A DNA stretch of 64,000 nt from Chryseobacterium ginsenosidimutans (GCF_030823405.1 NZ_JAUSXC010000001.1:3703001-3767000), one strand, 5' to 3'; counted from the first letter of the stretch, positions 1-9,613 are shown. Made by a program: numbers and translations. The notes: a model not told the origin generated them from the sequence alone.

Positions 1-366
1 TTAATGAGAAATTTTTCGACTTACAAACTTTACGATTTTCCAGCGTATTCAGTAAAGAAACCCTTTACTGTTTTTCAATCTTTAACTCCAAAAAATTAAT
101 AAATTCCATACATTTATAATTTGGTCAGGCAGAATTAACATTTATTTCAAACAGTATCCATTTCTTTTTCGAAAACACATTCATTAACAATTGATTATTA
201 ATTAATTACAGCAATTATCAAAATGATTTTAACTTTTGAATCCATAAGATAGTTATTTTATCAATTCAAAAACAAATCAATGATTATCAGCCATTTAAAA
301 TAATTTATTATTTATTGAATGTATACCATTCGACAACTTTCATTAATCGATATTAAAAAAAATTGT
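1..366. other. AT-rich intergenic stretch, no gene seen
   Basis: No open frame of plausible length and no RNA fold was recognised on either strand. The region is very AT-rich. Its right end leads into the promoter of the gene starting at 457. Confidence 0.6.
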
Positions 367-374
367 TACTTTTG
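367..374 (+). promoter_or_regulatory. Bacteroidota -7 promoter element
   Basis: TACTTTTG is a perfect TAnnTTTG match about 80 bases upstream of the ATG at 457. No clean TTG is seen at the -33 position. Confidence 0.55.
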
Positions 375-456
375 CTCAAAGGAATAAAAAAATGTTTTTT
401 TACGTTTTATTTGTTAATTTAGATATACCAAATTATAAAACATTAAAAATCACCTT

Positions 457-1020
457 ATGAGAAAAATAATTCTACTATTTACATGTTTGTTCGGTATTTC
501 GGCTTTCTCACAGATTAAAGTGTTGAAAAACGAAACTTTGGTGGAAATTGGTAAAGATAATTCCGTAGGTTTATATAAAAAAGAAGATAAGTTTACTATA
601 AATTATCAGGATTTAAATACTGCAAATCTGAATACTTTCAGATCTTTTTCTTTCCAGAACTTAAATAAAGATGTTTCCGGACTATATGAGCTGATTATAA
701 ACGGATTTATAGACGCTCCTGAAAGCAATATCGTTCTGGAGCTGCCAAATGATATTATTGAGCTTCATTTTGAGAAAAACTTTGGACAGCCTACTGTTCA
801 GTTTATCCAATATATTAATAAGAATAAAAAATATGTTGGAAAATCTCAGTTTCTGAACAAAAAGCAGGTCGATAAAATCTTCGGTAAATCAAACGGAAAA
901 TCTGCAACGTACGAGAAGCCGGGTACAATGAACAATATCAATTCTGCCAATCAGTCTACCAATACAGCATCAACAGCTGTTCCTGCTGCAAATGGCAAGG
1001 ATAAGAAATCAAAAAAATAA
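457..1020 (+). CDS. Exported hypothetical protein
   Basis: A 187-residue protein that I do not recognise. The first 18 or so residues are a typical signal peptide (basic start, hydrophobic core, end in AFSQ), so it is probably exported to the periplasm or outer membrane. The middle part is beta-rich in character with no catalytic motif visible. The last 40 residues are low complexity, rich in Ser, Thr, Asn and Ala, and end in a lysine cluster (KDKKSKK). It stands alone, with its own -7 promoter element upstream and an intrinsic terminator directly downstream, so it is probably monocistronic. Function unknown. Confidence 0.8.
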   Translation: MRKIILLFTCLFGISAFSQIKVLKNETLVEIGKDNSVGLYKKEDKFTINYQDLNTANLNTFRSFSFQNLNKDVSGLYELIINGFIDAPESNIVLELPNDIIELHFEKNFGQPTVQFIQYINKNKKYVGKSQFLNKKQVDKIFGKSNGKSATYEKPGTMNNINSANQSTNTASTAVPAANGKDKKSKK

Positions 1021-1043
1021 TTACATTTTTGAAATATTAACTC

Positions 1044-1070
1044 AACTCATTCACCCGAATGAGTTTTTTT
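1044..1070 (+). terminator. Intrinsic terminator
   Basis: Nine-base stem (AACTCATTC / GAATGAGTT) with a 4-base loop, followed by a run of seven T. It lies 24 bases after the stop codon of the upstream gene. Confidence 0.85.
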
Positions 1071-1075
1071 ATTTT

Positions 1076-1083
1076 TATTTTTG
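1076..1083 (+). promoter_or_regulatory. -7 promoter element of the gldA-like gene
   Basis: TATTTTTG matches TAnnTTTG exactly, 21 bases before the ATG at 1105. It overlaps the in-frame TTG at 1081, which supports ATG 1105 as the true start. Confidence 0.6.
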
Positions 1084-1104
1084 CAAAAAGATCATTACAA
1101 AATT

Positions 1105-1800
1105 ATGGCTCTTCAAATAAATAATCTGACCAAGAAATTTGGTGAACAAACTGCCCTAAACAATATTAATATTTCTATTGATAAAAATGAAATCATAGGT
1201 CTTCTTGGTCCGAACGGAGCCGGAAAATCCACCTTAATGAAATCTATTGTGGGTGCATTGAAAATAGATGAAGGCGAAATAATTTTTAATGGTAAAAACG
1301 TCTCGGAAAACGAAATCGAAAGTAAGAGAAAAATTGGTTTCCTTCCCGAAAACAATCCATTATACCTGGAAATGTTTGTAAAAGAATATTTGCAATTCGT
1401 TGCCAACATCCATAAAATTTCGGAGGCAAGAGTAGATGAAGTGATAGAATTAGTAGGAATTACTCCTGAAAAGTCAAAAAAAATCGGACAGCTTTCTAAA
1501 GGTTACAAACAAAGAATAGGCCTTGCTCAGGCAATTATTCATCAACCGGATTTATTGATCTTGGATGAACCTACAAATGGTCTTGATCCAAACCAAATCA
1601 TCGAAATTCGTAATGTAATCAAGGAAATTGGTAAAGAAAAAACGGTTTTACTTTCCACACACATCATGCAGGAAGTTGAAGCACTTTGCTCACGAGTGAT
1701 TCTTATTCACAAAGGAAATATTTTACAAGATTGTCCAATTGAAGAATTCAAAGGTAAGTTTGAAAGTTTAGAAGAAGCTTTTGCAAGCTACACTGCTTAA
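1105..1800 (+). CDS. gldA: ABC transporter ATP-binding protein, GldA family
   Basis: A 231-residue ATPase of an ABC transporter. Walker A (GPNGAGKST), the signature region (LSKGYKQRIGL), Walker B (LLILDEPTNGLDP) and the H-loop (STHIMQ) are all present. The length and sequence style fit GldA, the ATPase that works with GldF and GldG in gliding and T9SS-linked motility of Bacteroidota. The gldFG genes are not in this window, so the assignment is by sequence only. The frame is open from a TTG at 1081, but a -7 promoter element overlaps that codon, so I take the ATG at 1105. It is flanked by terminators and looks monocistronic. A generic multidrug-type ATPase is the alternative. Confidence 0.82.
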   Translation: MALQINNLTKKFGEQTALNNINISIDKNEIIGLLGPNGAGKSTLMKSIVGALKIDEGEIIFNGKNVSENEIESKRKIGFLPENNPLYLEMFVKEYLQFVANIHKISEARVDEVIELVGITPEKSKKIGQLSKGYKQRIGLAQAIIHQPDLLILDEPTNGLDPNQIIEIRNVIKEIGKEKTVLLSTHIMQEVEALCSRVILIHKGNILQDCPIEEFKGKFESLEEAFASYTA

Positions 1801-1806
1801 ATAAAA

Positions 1807-1834
1807 AAATGCTCCAGAATTTGGAGCATTTTTC
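1807..1834. terminator. Bidirectional intrinsic terminator
   Basis: Stem ATGCTCCA / TGGAGCAT with a 5-base loop, T-rich on the right and A-rich on the left. It can serve both the gldA-like gene and the convergent SPFH gene. Confidence 0.8.
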
Positions 1835-1851
1835 TTTTATTTTGTTAAAGC

Positions 1852-3789
1852 TTAAGAATTGTTATCCTGTTTTTCTTCAATTCCCGGAACTGTTTCTACA
1901 TTTTTCTTTTGTATCTGTTCTAAAAGCTGAAGTCCCAACAATCCGCTGATTCCACCGTTTGCGGAATCTCCGTTTCCTCCGATCAACACTTCAGGCATAA
2001 TTCTCACATTCTGACTGGCAATATTTTCCATGATCTTTAATTGAGTAAAGTTACTTCCACCCATTGCTTCTACAGATAATTTATAAGATTCGGCGTTAGA
2101 TTTACCAATTGCCAGAATTTTTTCTGCTTCTGCATTACCCGTCAACGAAATTTGTTCGGCATTTGCTTTTGCTAACAACTCAATTTTTTCTGATTCGGCT
2201 TTGGCGAGAAGTCTTGTTTTTTCGGCTTCACCTGTTGCCAGAAGCTTTAATCTGTCTCCTTCAGCATTAGCCTGTAATCTTACGGAATTGGCATCTCCGG
2301 TAGCTTTTTTTACGGATGCATCGGCAATTCTTTCGGCAATCCAAACTCCCTGATCTGCTTTTACGATTTCTTTCTGCATATCGGCAACTGCAGTTTCTTT
2401 TTCTAAAGCCTGACGCGTTTCCTGAGCCAACATTTCGGTTTCGTATGTAATTTTTTGTTCCTCAGCCAGTTTTCTGTCTGTTAAAGTTTTCATTAAACTT
2501 TCCGGAGGAACAATTGCACCGATCAAAGTATCGACTGCGTTGACATTATACTGCTCCAAAACGCTACTGATATGATCTTTTGCAGATTGCTGTCTTTCTT
2601 TACGTGTTCCCAAGAAGGCAATAACATCGCTGTCCTGTGCAGAATTTCTGAAGTAGTTTCCGATTGTTGGTTCCAAAACCTGACTTACAAGATTGATCAT
2701 ATTTCCGAAACGTGCAATCACTTTAGGAGCTTCATACGTCGGAATATGAATAATTTGAGAAACATCAAGATTAAAAGGGAAACCGTCTTTACTTCTTACC
2801 GTAATTGTTGACAGATTTTTATCTAATTGGTGAGATTCGCTTCTTTCATAAGCCCAGTTTAACACCAAATTAGTTGTTGGTACAAGTTCAACCTTCATAA
2901 TATAAGGATTGATCGGATATTTTCCGGGACCGATCGGTTCTGCCCAAACTCCTTTATGGCTTTTTTCAACAATATTTCCATGTTTAAAATCAATTCCGCT
3001 TAAATCTTTGCCATCTTCCCCGACATAACTGATAATTACCCCGACATGACCAATTGGAATTTCCGTCATTTTTACCATCTCAACTTTTGTAAACCAAGGA
3101 TTAAGGAAATACGAACCCGCCAAAATTACCTGTTCCTGAAGACCTTTGTAACCTCCACTATTTAAAAAAGTATCAACATCCTGAAATTTATTATGATTTT
3201 GAATAATTTTCCCCGCAATCTGACCTTCTTCTAAAGGACTTCCTTCCATCGTTGTAATAACTCCTACCGCGTTATCCGGAATCTGAGTCATATCCGTTAA
3301 TTCAATTTCAAATAATAAAGTATTGATTCTGTAAGAACCCGGAGCAATAATTGCAGTTTGGCGACCTTTTCTTCCTCCGTTTCTTAAAAAAGCTTCGGCA
3401 TCCTGAAAAGAATCACAATCTACTTTTCGACCGAGAATCCTTCCGGTTTCCAATTGCGTACCGTCTTTTGCCAGTAACAGTCCTATTTTTCCTGTAGGAA
3501 TAACGATGAAAGGCTGAAAATCAATAGAATATTGCCAGATCCATTTTGCGAAATAAACTCCCGGAGCTAAAGTCTGTGCCTGAAAACCAGCTTCTCCGTT
3601 GGTTGCGATAATTCTTCCTTCGGGAAGTTCCTGTTTACCAACCAAGACGAATTTTTTGGTAACCAATCCTATTTTGTCTTGGGGAACAATGATCAATCCA
3701 AAGAAAATTCTTAGAATAAATTTGTAAAAAATTGCGCACAAAAGTGCAATTACAGCCGGAATCATCCAGCCATGAAAACCTAATTCCAT
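1852..3789 (-). CDS. SPFH/flotillin-like membrane protein with N-terminal repeats
   Basis: A 645-residue protein of the SPFH (band 7/flotillin) family, expected to form large membrane-anchored oligomers that organise membrane domains. A hydrophobic anchor spans residues 8-35. Residues 35-245 contain about three copies of a 65-75 residue unit built around IPxGxIG, a later DG, and PGxY. The SPFH core follows, and residues 450-590 are Ala/Glu/Lys-rich and alanine-repeat-like, typical of the flotillin coiled coil. The C-terminus is Gly-rich, then charged. The length is greater than that of classical flotillins (about 430-500 residues) because of the N-terminal repeats. It appears to be a single-gene unit. 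Confidence 0.85.
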   Translation of the reverse strand: MELGFHGWMIPAVIALLCAIFYKFILRIFFGLIIVPQDKIGLVTKKFVLVGKQELPEGRIIATNGEAGFQAQTLAPGVYFAKWIWQYSIDFQPFIVIPTGKIGLLLAKDGTQLETGRILGRKVDCDSFQDAEAFLRNGGRKGRQTAIIAPGSYRINTLLFEIELTDMTQIPDNAVGVITTMEGSPLEEGQIAGKIIQNHNKFQDVDTFLNSGGYKGLQEQVILAGSYFLNPWFTKVEMVKMTEIPIGHVGVIISYVGEDGKDLSGIDFKHGNIVEKSHKGVWAEPIGPGKYPINPYIMKVELVPTTNLVLNWAYERSESHQLDKNLSTITVRSKDGFPFNLDVSQIIHIPTYEAPKVIARFGNMINLVSQVLEPTIGNYFRNSAQDSDVIAFLGTRKERQQSAKDHISSVLEQYNVNAVDTLIGAIVPPESLMKTLTDRKLAEEQKITYETEMLAQETRQALEKETAVADMQKEIVKADQGVWIAERIADASVKKATGDANSVRLQANAEGDRLKLLATGEAEKTRLLAKAESEKIELLAKANAEQISLTGNAEAEKILAIGKSNAESYKLSVEAMGGSNFTQLKIMENIASQNVRIMPEVLIGGNGDSANGGISGLLGLQLLEQIQKKNVETVPGIEEKQDNNS

Positions 3790-4204
3790 AGTTTGTTTGT
3801 TTTTTGTTTAGATTAAATTTGAAAACAGAGATTATGCTCTATTTTTTCGAAATATGAAAAAACAGAGTACGAATTATTTGATAATTCTTTCGAAAATTAA
3901 GAAACTGAAGGTGGAGATGTATTAAAAATCGTGAATATGATTTCTGATACTTTTAATAGAAAAAACTTAAAGTTAATTAGTTTCATTTCAATAGTTAAGG
4001 AAAGAGATCCTTATTGTTGTACAAATCTACGCAAGAAAAGTATTTGCTTGATACAAAAAACTAAAATATTTTTCGATTAAAATCATAATCAATTGAAAAT
4101 CAAAACCATTATTTTCTAAGCAGAACACCTTACATATATAACACCTTGTATTTCACTCAGATAATATTTTATTCAAATTATGAGAACAGATCATTAATTG
4201 GCTT
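3790..4204. other. Intergenic stretch, no supported gene
   Basis: AT-rich. A 47-codon frame beginning near 3940 is open on the plus strand but shows no start context or recognisable similarity, so it is not called. Confidence 0.5.
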
Positions 4205-4212
4205 TAAATTTG
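4205..4212 (+). promoter_or_regulatory. -7 promoter element
   Basis: TAAATTTG matches TAnnTTTG exactly, 34 bases upstream of the ATG at 4247. Confidence 0.6.
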
Positions 4213-4246
4213 ATGAAACAAAGCATCAACAATAAACATTAAAAAA

Positions 4247-4687
4247 ATGATTAAAAAACTTTTATTCGGAACACTTTGTATTGCACAGTTTTCTTTGGTT
4301 TATGCCAATGATATTGATAAAAATCCAAATTTAAAATTAAATAAAAGGATTGAAAATTATCAAAAGGTACCAAAAACAGTCATTATTAAAACTAAAAAGT
4401 TTAAAATAAGAATAGATAAGCAACCCAACGGAAATTATCTTTATCAATCCTGGGGTGCCAATACAAAAATCACAGCCAAGCCAAGTATGATCATTTCTGA
4501 CGGAGAACTTATTCCTGACGGAAGCGGAGGAAACTATTATTATGAGTTTAACAATAATAATTACAGCTATAAGGTGTATAGAAATTATCTGACTGACTCT
4601 GCAACAAAGCCCCCTTACACATTGATTGTCACTGATATTAACGGGAAAACTATAGTAAAACAAGACGGTAAGGTTGTTAAAAATTAA
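4247..4687 (+). CDS. Exported hypothetical protein
   Basis: A 146-residue protein with a clear signal peptide (residues 1-20, ending in VYA). The mature part is rich in Asn, Tyr and Lys and looks beta-stranded, with no motif that I recognise. A -7 promoter element lies 34 bases upstream and an intrinsic terminator follows 21 bases after the stop, so it is probably monocistronic. The location is periplasmic or outside the cell. Function unknown. Confidence 0.75.
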   Translation: MIKKLLFGTLCIAQFSLVYANDIDKNPNLKLNKRIENYQKVPKTVIIKTKKFKIRIDKQPNGNYLYQSWGANTKITAKPSMIISDGELIPDGSGGNYYYEFNNNNYSYKVYRNYLTDSATKPPYTLIVTDINGKTIVKQDGKVVKN

Positions 4688-4708
4688 ATTTAAACAAAAT
4701 CCAATAAT

Positions 4709-4740
4709 AATTCCTAATTTTCATGATTAGGAATTTTTTA
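4709..4740 (+). terminator. Intrinsic terminator
   Basis: Ten-base perfect stem (AATTCCTAAT / ATTAGGAATT), 7-base loop, then a T run. It ends the transcript of the exported hypothetical upstream and precedes the adenine deaminase gene. Confidence 0.85.
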
Positions 4741-4754
4741 TTCAATAAAGCAGA

Positions 4755-6383
4755 ATGGAATTTACAGTAAAAGCAAATTTGATAGATGTTGTCGCCAAAG
4801 AAACATATCCGGCGGAAATCACCGTTTTAAATAATAAAATTGCCTCGATAACGAGAATTGAAGAAACATTAGGCTCCTGCATTTTACCCGGATTTATCGA
4901 TTCTCATGTACATATTGAGAGCAGTATGCTTGTTCCGTCAGAATTTGCCCGTATTGCTGTAAAACACGGAACTGTAGGAACCATTTCTGATCCACACGAG
5001 ATCGCAAACGTTTTGGGAATTCCTGGTGTAGATTATATGATTGAGAATGCTCAGAAAGTTCCGTTTCATTTTCATTTTGGGGCTCCCTCTTGTGTTCCTG
5101 CGACAAATTTTGAAACAGCGGGAGCGGTTATTGATTCTGGTGATATTGATAAATTATTAGAAAGAAAAGAAATCGTTTATCTGGCTGAGATGATGAACTT
5201 CCCTGGTGTAATCTACAACGATGAAGAAGTTTTAAAGAAAATTGCTTCTGCAAAAAAACATACAAAACCTATTGACGGTCATGCTCCCGGATTAATGGGT
5301 GAAGTTATGAACACTTATTTTGATGCCGGAATTACTACAGACCACGAATGTTTTGGCCACACCGAAGCCTTGGAAAAGTTGAAATATGGCGTAAAAATAA
5401 TGATCAGAGAAGGAAGTGCAGCCAAGAATTTTGATACATTAATTCCATTATTAAAAGATTATCCTGATCAAATCATGTTTTGTTGTGATGATAAACATCC
5501 TGATAATTTAATTGAATCCCATATCAACGACCATGTGAAACGTGCACTGAAACTAGACCACAATTTATATGACGTTTTGCGCGCCGCTTCTTATAATGTT
5601 GTAAAACATTACAATTTACCTGTCGGATTATTACAAATTGGTGACAATGCAGACTTTATTGAAATTGATAATACAGAAAATTTTAATATTCTTAAAACTT
5701 ATATCAATGGAAGATTGGTAGCAGAGAACGGAAAGTCATTCATCCAATCTGTGGAAGCTCCGATTGTGAATAATTTTAATTGCAATCTAAAACATCCTTC
5801 TGACTTTAAAATTAAAAGTGAAGGCGCAAAAATCCGAGTGATAGAAGCTTTAGACGGACAGCTTATTACTCATGAAATTCAAGCAGAGGCTTTAATTACT
5901 GATGGATTTGCAGAATCAAATATCAAGGAAGACATTCTGAAAATCTCTGTTGTAAACCGTTACAACAATGCGCCTGTGGCGACTGCATTTATTAAAAATT
6001 TCGGCTTAAAAAGTGGTGCAATTGCATCATGTGTTGCTCATGATTGTCATAATATCGTTGTCGTTGGAACTAATGATGAAGATATCTGCAAAGCTGTGAA
6101 TGCGGTGATCAAAGCAAAAGGAGGAATTTCTTTAGCTACACAAACTGAAGAATTGGTTTTGGAATTACCTATTGCAGGAATCATGACCGATCTTCCTGCA
6201 GAAGAAGTTGCAGAATTATACATCAAACTAGACCGACGAGCGAAAGAATTGGGAAGTAAATTGAGAGCACCATATATGAGTTTGTCTTTTATGGCACTTT
6301 TGGTGATCCCGGAATTAAAACTGAGTGATAAAGGATTATTTAACGGTAAAAGTTTTGAGTTTACTGATGTTTTTATCAATTAA
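4755..6383 (+). CDS. ade: Adenine deaminase
   Basis: A 542-residue amidohydrolase converting adenine to hypoxanthine and ammonia in purine salvage. The metal site motif HVHIESSM is at residues 51-58, with PGFIDS just before it and a DGHAPGL motif near residue 175, both typical of AdeC-type adenine deaminases (metal-dependent, cytoplasmic). The length is close to that of the family. The C-terminal domain contains CVAHDCHN, also typical of the family. It is plus strand, stands alone between a terminator and a convergent patatin gene. I see no purine riboswitch in the 70 bases upstream. Confidence 0.92.
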   Translation: MEFTVKANLIDVVAKETYPAEITVLNNKIASITRIEETLGSCILPGFIDSHVHIESSMLVPSEFARIAVKHGTVGTISDPHEIANVLGIPGVDYMIENAQKVPFHFHFGAPSCVPATNFETAGAVIDSGDIDKLLERKEIVYLAEMMNFPGVIYNDEEVLKKIASAKKHTKPIDGHAPGLMGEVMNTYFDAGITTDHECFGHTEALEKLKYGVKIMIREGSAAKNFDTLIPLLKDYPDQIMFCCDDKHPDNLIESHINDHVKRALKLDHNLYDVLRAASYNVVKHYNLPVGLLQIGDNADFIEIDNTENFNILKTYINGRLVAENGKSFIQSVEAPIVNNFNCNLKHPSDFKIKSEGAKIRVIEALDGQLITHEIQAEALITDGFAESNIKEDILKISVVNRYNNAPVATAFIKNFGLKSGAIASCVAHDCHNIVVVGTNDEDICKAVNAVIKAKGGISLATQTEELVLELPIAGIMTDLPAEEVAELYIKLDRRAKELGSKLRAPYMSLSFMALLVIPELKLSDKGLFNGKSFEFTDVFIN

Positions 6384-6390
6384 GCTAATC

Positions 6391-7197
6391 TCAGATAATA
6401 TTTTTGTTATTATTTAATTCTGAAAAGAAATGACTTTCAGCAAAGCTGTCTTTTGCAGCATTGTAACCGATATTATAAATCTGTTCCAAACGGTCCTTTT
6501 TTCGTTCAAAAGTTCCGTAGCTCGACAAATCCTGAGAAGAAATAAACCAATCACAGTAATCGAATTTTATTTTTTCAATACGATATGAAAGCAAATCATA
6601 AGAACGGGAAACGATGGCTTTAATAGTCTTGAGGTCATTAATTTTGATATCATGTGGCGGAGATACAAAAACGCCGATCAACCGATCGCAATCGTCTCTT
6701 ATAATATCTGCCGGGAAATTGTTGAGAACTCCCCCATCACAAAACATTTCTTCCCCTAAAATATAAGGAGTGGTAATTCCCGGGATCGAGCATGAAGCAA
6801 TAACCGCATCAGTAACCAAGAAGTTTTCATCAAAAATCTTTTCCGTTCCGGAAACCAACTCAGTAGCCACAATTTTGAGTTCTTTATCTAAGTCCTTAAT
6901 TTTCATATCCTTGAAAATAGGCTTCAGATAATTAGCAAAGATAACAGACGAAACCAAACCCGGTTGATTAAAAGCAAAATGCTTCCAGTTAAAGAAATAA
7001 ACCGACTGAAAGAAATCCAGAATTTCTTCAGGTTTTTTGCCAATAGCGTAAAGACTTCCCACGATAGATCCGGCGCTACAGCAGGATAAAACATCTATAT
7101 CAATATTTTGTTCACTTAAGAATTTTAAAACTCCTGCATGAGCAATACCTTTTGTTCCGCCTCCCGACAAAACCAGCCCTGTTTTTTCAAAGTTCAT
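6391..7197 (-). CDS. Patatin-like phospholipase
   Basis: A 268-residue patatin-family lipid acyl hydrolase. The oxyanion-hole motif GGGTKGIAHAGVL is near residue 11, the nucleophile motif is CCSAGS (residues 39-44), and the catalytic aspartate is in DGGVLNNFPADI. The first glycine of the usual GxSxG is replaced by cysteine here, which is unusual but leaves the Ser-Asp dyad intact. There is no signal peptide, so it is probably cytoplasmic or peripheral. It converges with adenine deaminase across 7 bases. Confidence 0.88.
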   Translation of the reverse strand: MNFEKTGLVLSGGGTKGIAHAGVLKFLSEQNIDIDVLSCCSAGSIVGSLYAIGKKPEEILDFFQSVYFFNWKHFAFNQPGLVSSVIFANYLKPIFKDMKIKDLDKELKIVATELVSGTEKIFDENFLVTDAVIASCSIPGITTPYILGEEMFCDGGVLNNFPADIIRDDCDRLIGVFVSPPHDIKINDLKTIKAIVSRSYDLLSYRIEKIKFDYCDWFISSQDLSSYGTFERKKDRLEQIYNIGYNAAKDSFAESHFFSELNNNKNII

Positions 7198-7401
7198 TGA
7201 ATAAATTTAAGAAAACAAGGTGAGAAATTGCGGGTACTTTTTCTAAATGTGGTGATTTTAAATTATTTTAACATAAATAAATTTATTATTAAATTTAAAA
7301 ATTCGCATGGAGTATCAATTTTGTTTTGTTTTGATTTGTCCATCCAATAAAGTCAATGACTTAATTTCTATGTTATTGCTTTTCTTGTTATTTTCAGGCA
7401 T

Positions 7402-7428
7402 AAAAAAACCACAGAACTTGTGGCTTTG
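7402..7428 (-). terminator. Intrinsic terminator of the PH-domain gene
   Basis: On the minus strand the stem CCACA / TGTGG (with flanking pairs) is followed by TTTTTTTA. It lies 20-45 bases after the stop of the gene starting at 8062. Confidence 0.7.
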
Positions 7429-7447
7429 TATTTAATTGTATTTAATT

Positions 7448-8062
7448 TTAATTATTAATGTACTTTTCAAAAACTTTTGAAAAATCTTTTTGCGTATATT
7501 TATCAAAACTTGTTGTATTCCAAGCGAAAATATATTCATTGATCGTTCTCAATTCCTGACTTTTCGAAACGCTTTCCTGCTTTCCGGCTGCTACAGTTGT
7601 TATCGCTTTCTGCAAACTGTCATTTGAAAAATTCAACAGTGAATGATTATGGTGAACCACCTGCTGAATCGCCAAAAGTGCTTTGTACAGATCTTTCAAC
7701 TGATCAATCTGACCTTTAGCAACGCTGATCATTAAAGGAACATTCCCGACATTAAAAGAAATCTCAACATCAAGATCAATTGTTCCGGCAGTTTGCAAAG
7801 CAACATTTGAAAAAGGAAACTGATAATATTCGTATCTTCTCAAAACTCTTTTCCTATCTAAAGCACTTGCTCCGTCGATATGAATCAAAGCTCTGTTTGT
7901 AAAGCAATATTCATCTCTTTTAGATTTAATTAAGAAGAAAATTTTCTCATTATCTTCCGATAAAATATAATCATCAGAATCTACTTTATCATAATCCTGA
8001 GAAGGAATAATTTTACCGATATCTCCCAACCCTAAAGCTTCTGCAGCTAATTTTTTGAACAT
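7448..8062 (-). CDS. Bacterial PH-domain protein
   Basis: A 204-residue protein resembling bacterial pleckstrin-homology-domain proteins of the YvbH type. Residues 1-130 carry the PH-like part (YCFTNRALIHIDG, then RRYEYYQFPFSNV), and residues 130-204 are a helical tail that in this family mediates oligomerisation. There is no signal peptide and no catalytic motif; the family's biochemical role is not established. It has its own terminator, and another terminator lies between it and the upstream lpd gene, so it is probably transcribed alone. Confidence 0.75.
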   Translation of the reverse strand: MFKKLAAEALGLGDIGKIIPSQDYDKVDSDDYILSEDNEKIFFLIKSKRDEYCFTNRALIHIDGASALDRKRVLRRYEYYQFPFSNVALQTAGTIDLDVEISFNVGNVPLMISVAKGQIDQLKDLYKALLAIQQVVHHNHSLLNFSNDSLQKAITTVAAGKQESVSKSQELRTINEYIFAWNTTSFDKYTQKDFSKVFEKYINN

Positions 8063-8144
8063 AATTTAATTTTAATTTGTAGTTTATTAATTGAATAAAA
8101 TTAAGAAAATAAGTGAAATAAAATCAAAAAAATATTTAAGAAAG

Positions 8145-8178
8145 AACAAAACCACAGAAAAAATCTGTGGTTTCGATA
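8145..8178 (-). terminator. Intrinsic terminator after lpd
   Basis: Perfect 10-base stem (AAACCACAGA / TCTGTGGTTT) with a 5-base loop and T-rich flank on the minus strand, 50 bases after the lpd stop. Confidence 0.8.
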
Positions 8179-8224
8179 TTGTTAAACTTTGTCAGAGATC
8201 TACACCTCTTTTCAAAGCAAAAAA

Positions 8225-9613
8225 TTAAATGTGAATCACTTCACCATATGCAGCAGCAGCAGCTTCCATAATTGCTTCAGACACTGTTGGATGCGGGTGA
8301 ATTGATTTAATAATTTCGTGACCTGTAGTTTCCAGTTTTCTAGCAACAACAGCTTCAGCAACCATATCTGTAACACCTTCACCAATCATGTGGCAACCTA
8401 ACCATTCACCATATTTAGCATCGAAAATAACCTTAACGAAACCGTCAGTATTTCCGTTTGCAGTCGCTTTTCCACTTGCAGAAAGAGGGAATTTGCCCAC
8501 TTTGATTTCGTAACCTTTTTCTTTAGCCTGCTTCTCAGTAAGACCTACAGAAGCTACTTCCGGGTGACAGTAAGTACATCCTGGAATATTACCGTAGTCG
8601 ATTTTTTCAACGTGAAGTCCTTTGATTTTTTCAACACAAGTGATACCTTCAGCAGAAGCAACGTGTGCCAAAGCCTGAGTCGGGATCAAATCTCCGATTG
8701 CATAATATCCGGGAACTGAAGTTTCGTACCATTCATTAACCAAAACTCTGCCTTTATCTGTCTGGATTCCTACTTCCTCAAGACCGATGTTCTCAATATT
8801 TGCAGCAATACCAACCGCAGATAACAAAATATCAGCTTCAAGAGTGATGTTTCCTTTCGCCGTTTTTACGGTAGCTTTTACACCTTCTCCGCTTGTATCA
8901 ACGCTTTCTACAGAAGCATTTGTCATGATCTCGATTCCTGTCTTTTTCAAAGATTTTTCTAAGTGTTTAGAAATTTCCTCATCTTCTACAGGAACGATGT
9001 TTGGCATAAATTCAACAACAGTTACTTTCGTTCCCATTGTGTTATAGAAATCAGCAAATTCTACTCCAATCGCTCCCGAACCTACAACAATCATAGATTT
9101 TGGCTGCTCAGGAAGAGACAATGCCTGTCTGTATCCGATTACTTTTTTACCATCCTGAGGTAAGTTTGGCAATTCTCTAGAACGTGCACCGGTTGCAATG
9201 ATAATATTGCTTCCTGCATATTCGGTCACTTTACCTTCTTTATCTGTAACAGAAACTTTTTTATCTTTTAAAACTTTAGCTGTTCCCAAGATGACATCGA
9301 TTTTATTCTTTTTCATTAAGAATTCAATCCCTTTGCTCATTTTGTTGGCAACACCACGGCTTCTTTGAATTACGTTTGGAAATTCAAAACTTCCTTCCAC
9401 TTTATTCAAACCATAATCTTCTGCGTGGTTGATATAATGAAAAACCTGAGCAGATTTCAACAAAGCCTTAGTCGGAATACATCCCCAGTTAAGGCAGATT
9501 CCTCCTAAATTTTCTTTCTCGATAATTGCAGTTTTGAAACCCAACTGTGCCGCTCTAATCGCTGTAACATATCCACCAGGACCACTTCCTATGACAATAA
9601 TATCGTAGTTCAT
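8225..9613 (-). CDS. lpdA: Dihydrolipoyl dehydrogenase (E3)
   Basis: A 462-residue flavoprotein disulfide reductase that reoxidises the lipoyl groups of 2-oxoacid dehydrogenase complexes using NAD+. Visible motifs are the FAD-binding GSGPGGY near residue 9, the redox disulfide in GGICLNWGCIPTK, the NAD-binding GSGAIGVEFA, the second FAD motif YAIGDL, and the C-terminal HPHPTVSE with the catalytic His-Glu pair. Length is standard. It is encoded alone, some 17 kb from the E1 gene in this window, and no E2 gene is present here. Confidence 0.95.
   Translation of the reverse strand: MNYDIIVIGSGPGGYVTAIRAAQLGFKTAIIEKENLGGICLNWGCIPTKALLKSAQVFHYINHAEDYGLNKVEGSFEFPNVIQRSRGVANKMSKGIEFLMKKNKIDVILGTAKVLKDKKVSVTDKEGKVTEYAGSNIIIATGARSRELPNLPQDGKKVIGYRQALSLPEQPKSMIVVGSGAIGVEFADFYNTMGTKVTVVEFMPNIVPVEDEEISKHLEKSLKKTGIEIMTNASVESVDTSGEGVKATVKTAKGNITLEADILLSAVGIAANIENIGLEEVGIQTDKGRVLVNEWYETSVPGYYAIGDLIPTQALAHVASAEGITCVEKIKGLHVEKIDYGNIPGCTYCHPEVASVGLTEKQAKEKGYEIKVGKFPLSASGKATANGNTDGFVKVIFDAKYGEWLGCHMIGEGVTDMVAEAVVARKLETTGHEIIKSIHPHPTVSEAIMEAAAAAYGEVIHI

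Noticed and set aside
3940..4080. Open frame of about 47 codons on the plus strand
   Set aside because: No promoter, no recognised similarity, very AT-rich; not distinguishable from chance.
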